NCBI GenBank assembly: GCA_963833235.1
Contig: CAWHXG010000001.1
Span: 372,001-436,000, forward strand
Source of the DNA: CAWHXG01 sp963833235
GTDB lineage: Bacteria > Pseudomonadota > Alphaproteobacteria > Rhodobacterales > Rhodobacteraceae
Length of the DNA: 64,000 nucleotides
Reading direction: 5' to 3'
The notes under the pieces were generated by a model. The model searched no databases. It worked only from the letters and a program-made list of their open reading frames with translations, and was not told where the DNA came from. Every line of letters begins with the position of its first letter. Positions within the stretch are counted from its first letter, which is position 1. Below, piece after piece: positions 8,973 to 17,487 of the stretch. The position numbers and the translations under genes were made by a program.

Positions 8973-9517
8973 TTCGGTTCGCTTTCAATTGGTCGGCCAG
9001 AGCCACGCGCCCCACAGCCATAGCCCTGCAATTCGTGCACAGTTCCGCGCGATCAAGTCGAAGACGTTAAAAAGGGGTGTACGCGGCGTCGATTTGAAAC
9101 GAGCGTGGCAGAATTGTAACAAGGCCCCGAAGGCCCTGCGGGGCGACGGGCCCCGGACGCCCCCTACCCGCTTCGTGGACAGACGCATGACCGGCGACCC
9201 GGCACGGCGAATGCGATGCCGGTCGCACTGCCGAAGTCGGTGCCCCAGCCCGCGCCCGTGCCCGTGCCTGTTCCTGTGCCGTGCCTGTGCCCGTGGTCGT
9301 GTTCGTGATTGCCTCGGTCTCCAGCCCGGCGCCGACCGGTGCGCGATTGCACGCTTCATGGCGCGCTCTTCGCGCTCATTCCACAAGGCCGGACCGGGCA
9401 AGGCGGCGGCCAGTCGCGCGAATGCCTCTAAAAACGTCGGATCGCAATCCGCGGGGGTAAAGGCTGCCTTCACCTTGCCCGTGGCATTGCCCACCCACGC
9501 GGCAAGAGGGTGAAGCG
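8973..9517. other. 545-base intergenic region with simple-sequence stretch
   Basis: This lies between the divergent barrel-protein and GGDEF-EAL genes. The part at 9035-9125 is less GC-rich and may carry promoters. At 9254-9307 there is a run of degenerate hexamers (CCCGTG, CCTGTG, GTCGTG, TTCGTG). A minus-strand frame ending near 8985 begins MGNATGKVKAAFTPADCDPT (start 9494) and could be a short real gene whose frame is disturbed in the simple-sequence stretch. I could not support it further. Confidence 0.35.
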
Positions 9518-11179
9518 ATGCAAGGTCAGGATCGATCGAAGGCGTGCGGCAGCGATGCGCCCGGCAACCAGCACCCGCTGGCCGCTCTGGGCGACGCCAA
9601 GGTCGCCTTGATCGAGGTGGGCGCCGCTGGCGATATCGGCTTCGCCACGCCGCATTTCCTGGTCAGCGTCGGCAGGGCCGATCTGGCGATGGGCGACCTA
9701 TCGGGCCGGAACTTCGCGACCTGCTTTCCCGAGGCCGATCCGCCGGCCGCTTCGCCCTCCGCCGCCGGATGCGACGGCGAAGGCCGCTTCCGCGCGGCGG
9801 ATGGCCGGGTGCACAAGGTCATGTGGTCGCGCAATGCCGCCGGCGGCTGGATCGGGGTGCATCAGGGCGAAACTCCCCTGGCCGCGACGGCCGAGAATAC
9901 CGATGAGCTGACCGGGCTGGGCAACCGGACCTACCTGAAATCCTCCTTCGCCCGCCTCGCAGCCAAGGGCCCCGAAGAAATCGCGGAGATGACCGCGATC
10001 TTCCTCGATCTCGACCATTTCAAGCGCGTCAACGATACGCTCGGCCATGGCGTCGGAGACGATCTTCTGTGCAAGGTCGCCGTCCGCCTGAAAAAAATCC
10101 TGCGCGAGCGGGACGTGGTCGTCCGCCTCGGCGGAGACGAGTTCGGCATCCTGCTGCCGGAAGGCAATGCGGCCGCGGCCGAGGGGATCGCCGTGCGGAT
10201 CATCAAGCTGCTGGGCCGGCCGTTCCTGGTGGGCGGGCACCAGCTTACCATCGGCGCCAGCCTCGGCCTGTCGCCGATCCGCCCCGGCGAGGACGGGCCG
10301 GAGAAGATGCTGCAACGCGCCGACATCGCCCTTTACGAAAGCAAGCGCCTCGGGCGCGGCCGCTTCCGCTGGTTCCGCGACGAGATGCTGGAAACCCTGA
10401 AGGAACGCCGCGAGATCGAGAACGACCTGCGGAAGGCCCTGCACCTCGATCAGTTCGAGGTCGTCTACCAGCCGCAGCATTCTTTCCAGCAGGGCGAAAT
10501 TTCCGGCTTCGAGGCGCTGATCCGGTGGCATCATCCCCTGCGCGGCCTGGTCTCGCCGATGCAGTTCATCCGGGTCGCCGAGGAAATCGGCGAGATCATC
10601 CCGATCGGCGCCTGGGTGCTGGGCGAAGCCTGCCGGGTGGCGACCACCTGGCCGGACCATATCGGCATCGCGGTCAACGTCTCGCCGATCCAGTTCGAGG
10701 ATGAGGGCTTCGTCGGGATCGTCGAAGCCGCCCTGGCGGCATCCGGCCTCGCCGCCGCCCGGCTGGAGCTGGAGATAACCGAAACCGCCCTCCTGCAGAG
10801 CGAGGAGATCGTGGTGCAGCGCATGACCCGCCTGCGCGGTCTTGGCGTCAGGATCTCGCTCGACGATTTCGGCATCGGCTATTCCTCGCTGAACTACTTG
10901 CGGAAATTTCCGTTCGACAAGGTCAAGATCGACCAGTCCTTCGTGCGAGAGCCTTTCGCCGACGAGACGGCCCACCAGATCGTCAAGGCCGTCGCCCAGC
11001 TCGGCGCCGCCTTCGGCATGAGCGTCCTGGCCGAAGGGGTGGAGACCACCGAGCAACTGGCCCGGATCCGGTCCCACGGCTGCTCCGATGCGCAAGGCTA
11101 TCTGCTGAGCGCCCCCATGCCGCAGGGCTCGGTCGCCGCCTACCTTGCGGCCCGCGGCAAGGCCGCCCTATCCGCCTGA
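9518..11179 (+). CDS. GGDEF-EAL cyclic-di-GMP enzyme
   Basis: 553 residues. A roughly 125-residue N-terminal domain of no recognised family is followed by a GGDEF domain (DELTGLGNRTYL near 128, then RLGGDEFG near 203-210) and an EAL domain (GFEALIRW near 330, NVSPIQF, ETALLQ, LDDFGIGYSSLNYL, KIDQSFV, AEGVET). The cyclase motif is intact, and an RxxD inhibitory site (RERD) sits five residues before it. The EAL metal ligands and general base are also present, so both synthesis and breakdown of c-di-GMP are possible. It is soluble, with no membrane segments. A BLUF protein follows after 18 bases, so its activity may be light-controlled. Confidence 0.93.
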   Translation: MQGQDRSKACGSDAPGNQHPLAALGDAKVALIEVGAAGDIGFATPHFLVSVGRADLAMGDLSGRNFATCFPEADPPAASPSAAGCDGEGRFRAADGRVHKVMWSRNAAGGWIGVHQGETPLAATAENTDELTGLGNRTYLKSSFARLAAKGPEEIAEMTAIFLDLDHFKRVNDTLGHGVGDDLLCKVAVRLKKILRERDVVVRLGGDEFGILLPEGNAAAAEGIAVRIIKLLGRPFLVGGHQLTIGASLGLSPIRPGEDGPEKMLQRADIALYESKRLGRGRFRWFRDEMLETLKERREIENDLRKALHLDQFEVVYQPQHSFQQGEISGFEALIRWHHPLRGLVSPMQFIRVAEEIGEIIPIGAWVLGEACRVATTWPDHIGIAVNVSPIQFEDEGFVGIVEAALAASGLAAARLELEITETALLQSEEIVVQRMTRLRGLGVRISLDDFGIGYSSLNYLRKFPFDKVKIDQSFVREPFADETAHQIVKAVAQLGAAFGMSVLAEGVETTEQLARIRSHGCSDAQGYLLSAPMPQGSVAAYLAARGKAALSA

Positions 11180-11197
11180 AATCCACTGCCATCAGAT

Positions 11198-11668
11198 ATG
11201 AGATCCACCATGCAAGAGCCCGATCGGAACATGCTGCGCGTCATCTACATCAGCCACCATTGCGGCGATTTCGCCGGTCAGGAGGCGATCTGGGAAATCG
11301 ACAGGATTCTGGAAGCCTCCCAGACCAACAACCGGAAGGTCGGCGTCACCGGCGCGCTTATCTTCAATGCCGGGATCTTCGGGCAGATCCTCGAAGGCCC
11401 GGCCGAAGCCGTCGAGGAAACGTTCGACCGGATCCAGATGGACGAACGGCACGATGCCGTCACCGTGCTCGAGATCGGCCAGGTGGCCGAGCCCGCGTTC
11501 CAGGGCTGGTCCATGGGGTTCGTCGGCGCCGATGCGGTGGGCAGTCAGCTCTTCGGCCGCTACGCCGACGCGACCGGCTTCGACCTCGCCCAGCTTAGCG
11601 GCGAACAGATGTTCGAGGCGCTGCACGCGCTGACCCTGCGTAAAGAGCTAGTCAACCGCGCCGCGTGA
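11198..11668 (+). CDS. BLUF domain blue-light sensor
   Basis: 156 residues, essentially a single BLUF domain with a short C-terminal extension. Flavin-pocket residues are present: the Tyr in VIYISHH, the Asn pair in NNRKVGVTG, the Gln in FGQILEGP, and the Trp in GWSMGFV. BLUF proteins bind FAD and rearrange hydrogen bonds around Gln and Tyr under blue light. Met5 (11210) is an alternative start. With no output domain of its own, it probably acts by contacting a partner, and the GGDEF-EAL enzyme ending 18 bases upstream is the obvious candidate. That link is inference. Confidence 0.93.
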   Translation: MRSTMQEPDRNMLRVIYISHHCGDFAGQEAIWEIDRILEASQTNNRKVGVTGALIFNAGIFGQILEGPAEAVEETFDRIQMDERHDAVTVLEIGQVAEPAFQGWSMGFVGADAVGSQLFGRYADATGFDLAQLSGEQMFEALHALTLRKELVNRAA

Positions 11669-11720
11669 TCCGGCGCCGGGGCGGGCCGTCGATGGCGTCT
11701 GCCGTCGACGCCTGACGGGG

Positions 11721-11767
11721 TCCGGGGCGGGCCGTGGCAACCTGACGCCACGGAACCACCCCGGACA
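11721..11767 (+). terminator. Long GC-rich hairpin after the BLUF gene
   Basis: GTCCGGGG (11721-11728) pairs with CCCCGGAC (11760-11767), and inside it CCGTGGC (11733-11739) pairs with GCCACGG (11748-11754) around an 8-base loop. It sits between the convergent BLUF and coq9 genes and could end transcription from either side. There is no T-run, so intrinsic termination is not assured. Confidence 0.5.
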
Positions 11768-11774
11768 CGACCCG

Positions 11775-11887
11775 ATCGTACGATCCGATCGCATAATGGT
11801 ACGGTTGGTACGATTCACCCTGTTTTCGGGGCGGTTTGCGCGTTGCGGAAACGTACGCTTCGGCGCCTCGATCGTACGTTTGGTACG
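11775..11887. repeat. Cluster of six GTAC(G) sites including a 12-bp palindrome
   Basis: GTAC occurs at about 11779, 11800, 11809, 11852, 11872 and 11883 within 110 bases. The first is the centre of the perfect palindrome GATCGTACGATC (11775-11786), and TTGGTACGA occurs twice (near 11806 and 11880). The cluster lies 3' of both the BLUF gene and coq9. It looks like a binding-site array, but no gene reads away from it directly. Confidence 0.5.
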
Positions 11888-11893
11888 AAATCC

Positions 11894-12595
11894 TCAGCCC
11901 GGCCGCAGCGTCCCCGGCAGGTCGGCCTGCGGCGTTCGCCGAGGCGCCCTCACCTTGCCGGCAGCCCAGAGCGGGGCAGCGAAAAGTCCTTTGAGAACAG
12001 GGTTCTGGTTCACCTGCGCCTTCAGCTTCTCGATCTGCATCACATCGCCGATCCGTCTGTCGAGAAACTGCCACGTCTCCTGCCGCTCGGCGCTGTCGTC
12101 GCCCAGCCAGTAGAGCACCGTAGACGCATAAACCCCTGATAGCGTTGCCCGTTTCGTGTACCAATTCAGGTCGTCCGAGCTGTCGCCAAGGGTCTCCCAG
12201 ATCGCGTCGGCCGTCCCCCAGATCGCCCGGCTCCCATCCGCCACATACTGCGGCAACGCAAACAGCGTCGCCCCCCGCCGCACCGCTTCCTTGTCGCTGA
12301 TCGCCTCGATCCGGAACCGTACCGCCGCCGCCACTTTCTCCCGGAATTTCAACGCGCTAAGGTCTTCCTCCCGCAGTCGTCGCACCATCTCGGCGTCGCC
12401 CCGCCGGTGATACGCCAGCGCCAGATCCACCGCGCCGCGCGGGCAGACCCCCCTCGCCACCGCCGGCTCCACCTCCGCATCCTTCACCGCCGCCAGAAAG
12501 CTCGCCTCCGACCACCCGTCGAACGGCACATGCAGCAGGATCGCATCGAGCAGGCGTTCTTTCACCTGAGCGTGGGGCAGGAGCATGTCTGTCAT
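11894..12595 (-). CDS. coq9: COQ9 family ubiquinone biosynthesis protein
   Basis: 233 residues. The body HVPFDGWSEASFLAAVKDAE, LALAYHRRGDAEM and the C-terminal block with WYTKRATLSGVYASTVLYWL plus FLDRRIGDVMQIEKLKA are typical of bacterial COQ9. In other organisms COQ9 is a lipid-binding partner of COQ7 in ubiquinone hydroxylation. Start at 12595 follows GAGAGGACC. It is divergent from rpsU, a pairing that is common in this bacterial group. Confidence 0.92.
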   Translation of the reverse strand: MTDMLLPHAQVKERLLDAILLHVPFDGWSEASFLAAVKDAEVEPAVARGVCPRGAVDLALAYHRRGDAEMVRRLREEDLSALKFREKVAAAVRFRIEAISDKEAVRRGATLFALPQYVADGSRAIWGTADAIWETLGDSSDDLNWYTKRATLSGVYASTVLYWLGDDSAERQETWQFLDRRIGDVMQIEKLKAQVNQNPVLKGLFAAPLWAAGKVRAPRRTPQADLPGTLRPG

Positions 12596-12683
12596 GTTCG
12601 GTCCTCTCGGGCTGACGGCTGCTGGACAAGCTAGCAGCGCCTTGCTAGAACGCCACCTCCTGCACCAGATGCAACTCTAGACT

Positions 12684-12703
12684 AGGAAGGTGGTGACACC
12701 ACG
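12684..12703 (+). promoter_or_regulatory. rpsU ribosome site overlapped by a small hairpin
   Basis: The Shine-Dalgarno-like AGGAAGG (12684-12690) runs directly into GTGGT-GAC-ACCAC (12690-12702), a perfect 5-bp stem with a 3-base loop ending one base before the rpsU ATG. Folding would hide part of the ribosome site and bring the rest closer to the start codon. Confidence 0.5.
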
Positions 12704-12910
12704 ATGCAGGTCAGTGTCCGCGACAACAACGTCGATCAGGCCCTGCGCGCCCTGAAGAAGAAACTTCAGCGCGAAGGCGTCTTTCGCGAGATGAAGCTCA
12801 AGCAGCATTTCGAGAAGCCGAGCGAGAAGAAGGCCCGCGAGAAGGCCGAGGCCATCCGCCGTGCACGCAAGCTCGCGCGCAAGAAACTCCAGCGCGAAGG
12901 CATGATGTAA
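12704..12910 (+). CDS. rpsU: 30S ribosomal protein S21
   Basis: 68 residues, starting MQVSVRDNNVDQALRALKKK and continuing as a highly basic helix-rich chain ending KLQREGMM, as in alphaproteobacterial S21. It is part of the small ribosomal subunit. The gene stands alone, divergent from coq9, with a hairpin over its ribosome site and a strong intrinsic terminator 47 bases after its stop codon. Confidence 0.97.
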   Translation: MQVSVRDNNVDQALRALKKKLQREGVFREMKLKQHFEKPSEKKAREKAEAIRRARKLARKKLQREGMM

Positions 12911-12956
12911 GCCTTACCGCCCGTGCCGGAACCGCTTCGGCACAAGGATCAGGAAG

Positions 12957-12986
12957 ACCCCCGTGGCACAGGCCCGGGGGTTTTTT
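12957..12986 (+). terminator. Intrinsic terminator of rpsU
   Basis: CCCCCG (12958-12963) pairs with CGGGGG (12975-12980), followed at once by six T residues (12981-12986). It is the clearest rho-independent terminator in the window. Confidence 0.92.
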
Positions 12987-13004
12987 CGTCATGCAGCATG
13001 GGGA

Positions 13005-13406
13005 TCAGGCCGCGCGGTCGCGCAGGGCATCGCGGATCTCCATGAGCAGGTCCTTCTCCGTCGGCACCGGATTCTCCACGGGCTTCGCCTCGTCCTCGCC
13101 CATCGCCGCCTCCTTCAAGCGGTTCACAGCCTTCACCAGCAGGAACACGACCCAGGCGATGATCAGAAAGTTGATGAGCGTGGTCAGGAAGTTGCCATAG
13201 GCGAACACCGCCGCATCCTCGCCGGAGCCGATGGTGAAACCCATGCCCGAAAAGTCGATGCCCCCGGTGAAGAGGCCGATCAGCGGCGTCACCAGATCCT
13301 CGACGACCGAGGTCACGATCGACGTGAAGGCGGCGCCGATGATGATGCCGACGGCCATGTCCATCACGTTGCCGCGGGCGATGAACTCCTGGAATTCCTT
13401 GAGCAT
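13005..13406 (-). CDS. mscL: Large-conductance mechanosensitive channel MscL
   Basis: 133 residues with the MscL pattern: N-terminal amphipathic helix MLKEFQEFIARGNVMDMAVG, first membrane helix GIIIGAAFTSIVTSVVEDLV, a periplasmic loop, second helix NFLTTLINFLIIAWVVFLLV, and a charged C-terminal helix. It forms a pentameric inner-membrane pore that opens under osmotic downshock. The ATG at 13406 has GGGAGACC upstream; the longer frame adds 30 residues without family similarity. Confidence 0.95.
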   Translation of the reverse strand: MLKEFQEFIARGNVMDMAVGIIIGAAFTSIVTSVVEDLVTPLIGLFTGGIDFSGMGFTIGSGEDAAVFAYGNFLTTLINFLIIAWVVFLLVKAVNRLKEAAMGEDEAKPVENPVPTEKDLLMEIRDALRDRAA

Positions 13407-13598
13407 GAATGGTCTCCCTCTGGGGCGCGTGCGGCCCGGCTTCGGCACGATGCGGCAGGTGTTAGCGCCGGGGTATCCATCGGGCAAGGCACCCATGCCG
13501 GCGCAGGGGCAATCCGCGATCGGCGCACAGTCGCCTGCGCTGACATCGCGGACGCCTCCCCATAACTAGGGACGAGGTGTCACGAAAAGGAAGCGAGC

Positions 13599-14300
13599 AT
13601 GACAATCACCCGACTGGCTGACCATCCGATCACCTCGCGATGGCCCGCGCAGCACCCCGACCGGGTGCAGCTCTATTCGTTTCCCACGCCGAACGGGGTC
13701 AAGGCCTCGATCATGCTCGAGGAAACCGGTCTCCCCTACGAGGCGCACAGGGTCGCGCTCAGCGACGACGACGTGAAGAGCCCGGCGTTCACCCCGTTGA
13801 ACCCCAACGGCAAGATCCCCGCCTTGATCGATCCGCAGGGGCCGGACGGCACGCCGGTCGAGGTATTCGAGAGCGCCGCGATCCTCGTCTATCTCGCCGA
13901 GAAGACCGGGCAGTTCCTGCCCAGGGCCGCCCAGCCGCGGGCGGAGGTCCTGAGCTGGCTGATGTGGCAGATGGGCGGCCTCGGCCCGATGTTCGGTCAG
14001 GTCGGCTTCTTCGTGAAGTTCAAGGGTGCCGAGATCGAGGACGAACGCCCGCGCGAGCGCTACGTGGGCGAAGCCAGGCGCCTGCTCGGCGTGCTCGACG
14101 CCCATCTCGGCGGGCGGGAATGGGTCGCCGCAGAATATTCCATCGCCGACATGGCCATCGCCCCCTGGCTGCGCGCGCTCGACTTCTACGGCGCAAAGAA
14201 GATGGTGGGATGGGACGACCACACCAACGTCACCGCCTATCTCGACAGGTTCCTCGAACGCCCCGCCGTGCAGACCGGCCTGAACGTGCCGCCGCGCTAG
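13599..14300 (+). CDS. Glutathione S-transferase family protein (YfcG/Ure2p-like)
   Basis: 233 residues with an N-terminal thioredoxin fold beginning DRVQLYSFPTPNGVKASIMLEE, the cis-Pro element GKIPALID, the ES(A)AIL glutathione-contact motif (FESAAILVYLAEKTG), and a helical C-terminal domain (YSIADMAIAPWL). This is the pattern of nu-class, YfcG-like enzymes, which often have disulphide-bond reductase activity. The ribosome site AAGGAAG precedes the ATG at 13599. It converges on the YtoQ gene. Confidence 0.9.
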   Translation: MTITRLADHPITSRWPAQHPDRVQLYSFPTPNGVKASIMLEETGLPYEAHRVALSDDDVKSPAFTPLNPNGKIPALIDPQGPDGTPVEVFESAAILVYLAEKTGQFLPRAAQPRAEVLSWLMWQMGGLGPMFGQVGFFVKFKGAEIEDERPRERYVGEARRLLGVLDAHLGGREWVAAEYSIADMAIAPWLRALDFYGAKKMVGWDDHTNVTAYLDRFLERPAVQTGLNVPPR

Positions 14301-14363
14301 GCCCCGGTCGGGAGGCCGCCGAAAAACCGCGCCCTTCGATGTTCCGAAAATATCCTCGGGGGG

Positions 14364-14398
14364 CCGCCTCGCAGAGGCGGCGGGGGCAGACAGCCCCC
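14364..14398. terminator. Paired hairpins between convergent genes
   Basis: Two adjacent stems: CCGCCTC-GCA-GAGGCGG (14364-14380) and GGGGGC-5 nt-GCCCCC (14382-14398), placed between the ends of the GST and YtoQ genes. No T-run is present. Similar GC-rich double hairpins between genes are frequent in related genomes. Confidence 0.55.
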
Positions 14399-14421
14399 TC
14401 CCCCGCCCGAGCAAGCGACGG

Positions 14422-14895
14422 CTATTCCGCGGCGCGCGATGCCCCCGCCGCGGGCAAGGCGCCGGTCAGAACGTAGGTCAGGATCTCCACCACCTGCTCT
14501 GGCGTCTCCGCCACCGCCAGGGCCGCCGCGTCGACCTCCTTCAGGGCATGGGCATGGTCAGGCCCGTGCAGGATCAGCAGCGACTTGCCCAGGGCCGCCG
14601 CGTAGCCCGCATCGAACGCCGCGTTCCATTGCTTGTACTGGTCGCCGAAGCGAACGACGACCACGTCGGCCTCCTCAAGGCCCAGCCGCGTGCGGATCGC
14701 GTTCACCTGCGCGCCCTTGCGATCGTGCCAGACCTTGCTGTCTTCGGCCCCAAGGATCGCGACGCCGCAATCGTCGCTCGCCGCATGGTCGGTGACCGGC
14801 CCGGTGAACGTGACCTCCAGCCCGCGGGATCCCGCGACGATCCGCTCGCGCCAGTCGGTGTGGATCTCGCCCGACAGATAGACGTTCAGGTGCAT
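14422..14895 (-). CDS. YtoQ family protein
   Basis: 157 residues, beginning MHLNVYLSGEIHTDWRERI and containing DHAASDDCGVAILG, DVVVVRFGDQYKQWNAAFDA and LHGPDHAHALKEVDAAA, the pattern of the YtoQ family, which resembles nucleoside 2-deoxyribosyltransferase-like folds. No enzymatic activity is established that I know of. The ATG at 14895 has an AAGGAGA ribosome site; the ORF extending upstream is not needed. Confidence 0.85.
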   Translation of the reverse strand: MHLNVYLSGEIHTDWRERIVAGSRGLEVTFTGPVTDHAASDDCGVAILGAEDSKVWHDRKGAQVNAIRTRLGLEEADVVVVRFGDQYKQWNAAFDAGYAAALGKSLLILHGPDHAHALKEVDAAALAVAETPEQVVEILTYVLTGALPAAGASRAAE

Positions 14896-15069
14896 CGCGG
14901 TCTCCTTTTGGCTCGGTCCGGCCGGCCAGCCGCCCGGAGCGTTCCGGTCCGGCATCCGGCGGATGGCGGCAGGATTAGTCGATGTGGCGGCGAAGTCCAG
15001 ATTCCGCGGGATCCTCTTCGGGGTATTGGAGTATCGGGGTATCTCCAAGCGAGCGCTTCGGGCTTTCCG

Positions 15070-16623
15070 TCAAGGATCCTCCAGGGGTGCCACGCCAAGG
15101 ATCGCCGCCTTCAGCGCGCGGGTCTTCGGGTGACGGGGCGCCGCGAAGATCGCGCCGGTCCGCCCCTCTTCCACAACCCGCCCGGCATCCATCACCATCA
15201 CCCGGTCGCAGAGCGCCTCGACCACGGCCAGATCATGACTGATGAAAACCAGCGAAACCCCCTGCTCGCCGCGCAGCCGGCGGAGCAGATCGAGGATCTG
15301 CGCCTGCACCGAGACGTCGAGCGCCGATGTCGGCTCGTCGCAGACGATCACGCGCGGCTGCACGGCAAGCGCCCGGGCGATGGCGACCCGCTGGCGCTGC
15401 CCTCCCGAAAGGGCGCGCGGCGTCGCGTGCAAGGCCCGCGCGGGCAGGCCGACCGAGGCCAGCAACGCTTCGATCCGCGCGCGCCGGTCCTTCGCATCGA
15501 GCGGCGTGTGCAGCCTCAACGGCAGATCGAGGATGCGCCCGATCGTCCAGCTGGGGTTCAGCGAGCCGAAGGGATCCTGAAAGACCGGCTGGATCAGCTT
15601 CGCCATATCGCGCTGCCGCATGCCCACCGCGTCCCTACCGGCTAAGCGGATATGCCCTTCGCCCGGGCGGTCCAACCCGATCAGGATACGCGCCATGGTG
15701 GACTTCCCGCAGCCGCTTTCGCCCACCACGCCGAGGATCTCGCCCTCCCCGAGCCTCAGGGAAACGTTCGCAAGCGCCTGGAATGCCCGCGCGCCCGTGC
15801 CGTAGGTGCGCCCGATCCCGACCGCCTCCAGCACGGGCGGCGCGGCGGGGCGGGCAGCGGGGTCGGCCGGGCGCGGCAGGCTTTCGATCAGCTGCCGCGT
15901 GTAGGGGTCGCGCGGCGCGCGCAGCACCTGCTCGCGCCGTCCGGTCTCCACGATCCGCCCGGTCTGCATGACCGAAACGCGGTGCGCGATCCGCCCGACC
16001 ACGCCCAGATCGTGGGTGATGAAAAGCATGCCAAGGCCCAGTTCCTGTTGCAGCCCTGCCAGAAGGTCCAGCAGCCTGACCTGGGTGGTGACGTCGAGCG
16101 CCGTCGTGGGCTCGTCGGCGATCAGCAGGTCGGGGTCGCACATCAGCGCCATGGCGATCAGCACGCGCTGGCGCTGTCCGCCCGAAAGCTGGTGGGGATA
16201 CTTCGCCATCTGCACGGCGGGGTCCGGCAACCCGACCCTGCCCAGCAGCTCCAGCGCCCGGTCGCGGGCGCCCGCAGCGCCCCGGTGGCGCCGGAACACC
16301 GCCATCAGCTGATCGGCGATGGTGAAGACAGGGTTGAGCGCGGTCATCGGCTCCTGGAACACCATCGACAGGCGGTCTCCGCGCAGCATCGCCGGCGACT
16401 TGCCGCCCTCCAGCCGCATCTCCGCCGCGCGGGCCGTGGCGCCAGGCGGCAGGAGGCCCATGATCGCCAGCGCGGTCATCGACTTGCCGGAACCGCTTTC
16501 GCCGACGAGGGCGAGGGTCTCGCCCCGCGCCACGTCCAGGTCGATGCCGCGAACGGCATGCACGTCGCCGATGCGCACATGCAGGTCGCGCAGCCTGAGC
16601 CGGGCGGCCGGCGCGCCGCTCAT
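15070..16623 (-). CDS. Peptide-type ABC transporter, fused double ATPase (DppD-DppF)
   Basis: 517 residues containing two complete ABC domains. The first has Walker A GESGSGKS (41-48), signature LSGGQRQR and Walker B LLIADEPT. The second has Walker A GESGCGKS (near 300), signature LSGGQRQR and VIVCDEPT. Each is followed by the oligopeptide-type C-terminal segment (HPKTRALK, DPYTRQL). It powers import by the DppB/DppC pair. The ATG overlaps the stop of dppC by four bases (ATGA), and it is the last gene of the operon. Confidence 0.92.
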   Translation of the reverse strand: MSGAPAARLRLRDLHVRIGDVHAVRGIDLDVARGETLALVGESGSGKSMTALAIMGLLPPGATARAAEMRLEGGKSPAMLRGDRLSMVFQEPMTALNPVFTIADQLMAVFRRHRGAAGARDRALELLGRVGLPDPAVQMAKYPHQLSGGQRQRVLIAMALMCDPDLLIADEPTTALDVTTQVRLLDLLAGLQQELGLGMLFITHDLGVVGRIAHRVSVMQTGRIVETGRREQVLRAPRDPYTRQLIESLPRPADPAARPAAPPVLEAVGIGRTYGTGARAFQALANVSLRLGEGEILGVVGESGCGKSTMARILIGLDRPGEGHIRLAGRDAVGMRQRDMAKLIQPVFQDPFGSLNPSWTIGRILDLPLRLHTPLDAKDRRARIEALLASVGLPARALHATPRALSGGQRQRVAIARALAVQPRVIVCDEPTSALDVSVQAQILDLLRRLRGEQGVSLVFISHDLAVVEALCDRVMVMDAGRVVEEGRTGAIFAAPRHPKTRALKAAILGVAPLEDP

Positions 16624-17487
16624 CGCCGCGCGCCCTGCACGTCCCGCAGCCCGTCGCCCAGCAGGTTGATAGAAAGGGCGAGCGCGAAGAGGCAGAGGCC
16701 CGGCAGCGTGATGATCCAGGCGCTGAAGAACATGAAGTTCTTGCCCTCCGACAGCATCAGCCCCCAGGAGGGCAACGGCGCCTGAACCCCGAGCCCGAGG
16801 AACGACAGCGCCGCCTCGATCAGCACCGCATTCGCCATCTCGACGGTCGCGACCACGATCAGGGGCGCGCGGATGTTGGGCAGGATCTCGCGTAGCAGGA
16901 TGTGCAGGCGGCCCGCCCCCATCGCCCTTGCGGCGGCGATGTATTCGGCATTGCGCAATTGCTGGGTAGCGGTGCGGGCGACCACGGCGAACTGGTCCCA
17001 GAGCAGCAGCCCGATCACGAGAAGCAGCACCGTCAGCGACCCCCCGACCACGGCGACGATGGCCAGCGCCAGAAGCACCACGGGCAGCGACAGGCGGGTG
17101 GTGATGACCGCGTTGATGCCGGTATCGACCCAGCCGCCGAAATAGCCCGCCGTGATCCCGAGCGAGATGCCGATGAAACCGGAGATCAGGACCGCGCCGA
17201 AGCCGATGGCCAGCGAGATGCGCGTGCCGTAGATCAACCGGCTCAGGTAGTCGCGCCCCAGCTGATCGGTGCCCAGCGGATGCGCGGCGACGCTGCCCTC
17301 GTGCCAGAAGGGCGGCTTGAGCCGCATCGACAGCGATTGCAGGTAGGGATCGTGCGGGGCCAGCAGCGGGGCCAGCAGGGCGACGAGAACCAGCAGCGCG
17401 AGCACCCCGCCACCGATCACGAAGCCGCCGTGCGCGCAACGCCTGGAGGCGGGCGCGCAGGGCCATCCGGCCGTCGCCGACGCTCAC
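16620..17487 (-). CDS. Peptide-type ABC transporter permease DppC (frameshifted as sequenced)
   Basis: An inner-membrane permease with five to six helices and the EAA loop (EYIAAARAMGAGRLHILLREILPN). The N-terminal HPLGTDQLGRDYLSRLIYGT segment is characteristic of DppC/OppC. Translation likely begins at a GTG (17487) that overlaps the dppB stop by four bases (VSVGDGRMALRARLQA), but one base is lost or gained near 17425 before the frame continues as GGGVLALLVLVALLAPLLAP. The rest is intact, so a sequencing error is likely. It overlaps the ATPase gene by four bases. Confidence 0.88.

Noticed and set aside
8985..9494. A 169-residue minus-strand protein
   Set aside because: Only the first 50 residues look natural. 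The rest is Arg/His-rich and crosses a simple-sequence stretch, with no family pattern.
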